DNA from: Armatimonadota bacterium
Lineage (GTDB): Bacteria; Armatimonadota; Fimbriimonadia; Fimbriimonadales; Fimbriimonadaceae
Direction: 5' to 3'
DNA length: 7,646 nucleotides
Assembly: GCA_023423495.1 (NCBI GenBank)
Contig: JAFAFM010000267.1
Coordinates: forward strand, 1-7,646
Within the stretch, counting starts at the first letter, position 1; every line of letters starts with the position of its first letter. Position numbers and translations under genes: made by a program. This document shows positions 6,327 through 7,646 of this stretch, piece by piece. The notes beneath the pieces are model-generated. The model had not been told where the DNA came from. It saw nothing but the letters and a program-made list of their open reading frames with translations, and searched no databases.

Positions 6327-6402
6327 GGCCCGGTCGTCTAGCGGTTAGGATGCCGCCCTTTCACGGCGGAGATCGCGGGTTCGAGTCCCGTCCGGGCTAC
6401 CA
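6327..6402 (+). tRNA. tRNA-Glu (anticodon UUC), CCA encoded
   Basis: A full cloverleaf can be drawn. Acceptor GGCCCGG (6327-6333) pairs with CCGGGCT (6392-6398), with discriminator A6399 and encoded CCA at 6400-6402. The anticodon stem CCGCC/GGCGG (6353-6357 with 6365-6369) holds loop CTTTCAC with anticodon TTC at 6360-6362. The T arm, GCGGG-TTCGAGT-CCCGT, spans 6375-6391. The D-arm text CGTCTAGCGGTTAGGA is typical of tRNA-Glu. Pair 1-72 is G·U rather than the G-C of E. coli tRNA-Glu. It decodes GAA/GAG. Its 3' end lies only 10 bases from the stop of the convergent Nif3-family gene. Confidence 0.97.
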
Positions 6403-6412
6403 GTACAACTCC

Positions 6413-7513
6413 CTACAACGGTCTACCGCTTTGTCCTGGCTTGGGCTCGAAGAGCAGCCAGTCGATTTCGGAAACTTCTTTTTTCATGACCTTGGCGAGT
6501 TCCGCGCACCCCGGTTGCTCAGTTGCATAGTGACCAGCCGCAATGAGCGCCATTTCTGATTCGGCCGCTTCGACCGCCACATGCTGTTTGACCTCTCCGG
6601 TAATGAAAACGTCGGCTCCCGCCGCCTTGGCCGACCTCCATTCTGAATCCGCGGCGCCACCTACAACAGCAACTCTTTCGATCGTACATTCAGGCGAACC
6701 CCAAGCAGTGCACTTCGTCGCCAGAGCTTCGTCTACAAACGAAACGAAAGACTCAAGGCTGATCGGCGCTTCTAGAATCCCAATTCTGCCAATCGACTGG
6801 CCGCTTGAGGAAAGGAGAGGTACCCAGTCCACGGCAGGCTCTTCGTACGGATGAGCTTCTGAAAGCGCCGCTGACACTCTTTGTTTCGTGTCAGCCGGAC
6901 AGATCATCTCGATGCAGATCTCCTCAACGGTCGTGCGCTTTCCTTGTTCACCAATCGCCGGGTTGGATCCTTCTCCGGGCTCGAACGTGCCTCGGCCAGG
7001 GCTGGTAAAGGCGCAGCGCCGGTAGTTGCCGATGACGCCGGCCCCAGCTTCACTGCAGGCGTCGATGATGCGTTCCACCGCATCGGGTGGAGCGAATGTT
7101 ACAAGTTTTAATTCTTGCCGCTCTGACGCCCATCCGAACGATTCAACGTCGTGGAGCGACAGCATCTTAGCGAGCGCGTCGTTGATTCCTCCGGGTGCCG
7201 AATCCCAATTAGTGTGAGCGGCTACGTGAGAAATGTTCCCTTGGATGAGCGCCTGGATCGTCTTACCCTCGTAAGTGTCCGAAGTTACCGATGGAATAGG
7301 TTCAAAGATTAAGGGATGGTGGCTGAGGAGAAGCTGGGCTTGAGCATCGGCAGCATACTCGACCGCCGCCAAAGAGCGGTCCAGCGACACCAAGGCCCGG
7401 TTTACGCTTTGATCGGCATTGCCAACTTGCAAGCCGATTTTGTCCTTGGGAAAAGCTAGTTTGGCGGGAGCGAAGCGCTCGATCGCATTTAAAACGTCCT
7501 GAACCGTGGCCAT
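6413..7513 (-). CDS. Nif3/YqfO-family dinuclear metal centre protein (DUF34) with PII-like insert
   Basis: This 366-residue protein has the long YqfO-type architecture: a split Nif3 domain around a PII/CutA-like insert. Metal ligands of the family are all present: His65 and His66 in LLSHHP, His100 and Asp104 in HTNWDSAPGGIND, and His328 and Glu332 in GHYATEQPG. The insert (about 130-232) has the familiar AGAGVIGNY, FTSPGRGTF, NPAIGEQG and AHPYEEPAVDW signatures. Members form toroidal hexamers in the cytoplasm with a two-metal site per subunit. The old name GTP cyclohydrolase 1 type 2 homologue is not well supported, and the physiological role remains unsettled. The ATG at 7513 is chosen; a TTG directly before it would add one residue. 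No Shine-Dalgarno is visible, but two tiny start-stop frames abut the start. It is convergent with the tRNA, with no terminator seen in the 10-bp gap. Confidence 0.95.
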   Translation of the reverse strand: MATVQDVLNAIERFAPAKLAFPKDKIGLQVGNADQSVNRALVSLDRSLAAVEYAADAQAQLLLSHHPLIFEPIPSVTSDTYEGKTIQALIQGNISHVAAHTNWDSAPGGINDALAKMLSLHDVESFGWASERQELKLVTFAPPDAVERIIDACSEAGAGVIGNYRRCAFTSPGRGTFEPGEGSNPAIGEQGKRTTVEEICIEMICPADTKQRVSAALSEAHPYEEPAVDWVPLLSSSGQSIGRIGILEAPISLESFVSFVDEALATKCTAWGSPECTIERVAVVGGAADSEWRSAKAAGADVFITGEVKQHVAVEAAESEMALIAAGHYATEQPGCAELAKVMKKEVSEIDWLLFEPKPGQSGRPL

Positions 7514-7540
7514 CAAATCATTTAGGCCATAAAGGACGAA

Positions 7541-7562
7541 GGCCGGGGTTTACGCCCCAGCC
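7541..7562 (-). terminator. Hairpin, possible terminator of the gene upstream of the Nif3-family gene
   Basis: On the plus strand GGCCGGGG (7541-7548) pairs with CCCCAGCC (7555-7562) with one C-A mismatch and a six-base TTTACG loop. On the minus strand the stem starts 4 bases after the TAG of the probable upstream gene. It is followed by TTCGTCCTTT, a poor but T-rich tract. It may terminate that gene or form a stem in the leader of the Nif3-family gene. Confidence 0.45.
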
Positions 7563-7566
7563 TTGT

Positions 7567-7646
7567 CTAGCTCTCGCGAAGAGTAACTTTGCGGCTCGAA
7601 TGAATAATTTCTTTGGAGTTGCCCCCGTGAACAAAATCCCGCCAGT
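7567..7646 (-). CDS. C-terminal fragment of an unidentified protein (start outside window)
   Basis: Read leftwards from the window edge, 25 codons are open to a TAG at 7569-7567, ending KVTLRES. The piece is hydrophilic with many His, Ser and Arg, and I do not recognise the family. The hairpin starting 4 bases after the stop supports a real gene end. Against it, the fragment is short, and the plus strand here is also open, with an ATG at 7600 lacking a Shine-Dalgarno. Treat it as a tentative partial gene upstream of, and on the same strand as, the Nif3-family gene. Confidence 0.4.
   Translation of the reverse strand, partial: WRDFVHGGNSKEIIHSSRKVTLRES

Noticed and set aside
6327..6402. tRNA-Glu as an integration site for a genomic island
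   Set aside because: No integrase gene, no direct repeat of the tRNA 3' end, and no atypical genes are visible next to it.

Overview
The window looks like an ordinary chromosomal stretch of a moderately GC-rich, free-living bacterium. It carries envelope-building genes, a tRNA and a housekeeping metalloprotein. Several genes appear to start with TTG or GTG, chosen here from Shine-Dalgarno placement or overlap with the preceding gene. No mobile element, integrase, transposase or CRISPR array is visible. The organism cannot be fixed from sequence alone. The gene style (LysM/SH3/NlpC hydrolase with a TTG start, O-antigen-ligase-like polymerase with a TPR tail) would suit a lineage such as Armatimonadota, but that is a guess.

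Layout: (1) 1-453, plus strand, is the C-terminal end of a class B penicillin-binding protein of the PBP2 type. (2) 357-4238, minus strand, is a tightly coupled three-gene operon read leftwards: two family 2 glycosyltransferases, then an O-antigen ligase/polymerase with a TPR tail. Its last gene runs 97 bp into the 3' end of the PBP gene on the opposite strand. (3) 4239-4628 is a divergent intergenic region with three predicted hairpins, a good sigma70-type promoter, and a structured leader ending in a perfect Shine-Dalgarno. (4) 4629-6224, plus strand, encodes a secreted peptidoglycan hydrolase (signal peptide, three LysM, SH3b, NlpC/P60), closed by a textbook intrinsic terminator. (5) 6327-6402 is tRNA-Glu(UUC) with its own promoter. 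(6) 6413-7513, minus strand, is a Nif3/YqfO-family dinuclear-metal protein with the PII-like insert. (7) 7567-7646, minus strand, is probably the last 25 codons of an unidentified upstream gene, followed by a hairpin that may terminate it.

The envelope theme is consistent: a peptidoglycan transpeptidase, a peptidoglycan hydrolase, and a surface-polysaccharide module in which two transferases would extend a lipid-linked glycan and the membrane protein would polymerise or ligate it. I see no clearly new biological system. The parts most worth a second look are the structured 4239-4640 region, the start-codon pairing in the hydrolase leader, the two divergent LysM repeats, and the coding overlap at 357-453.
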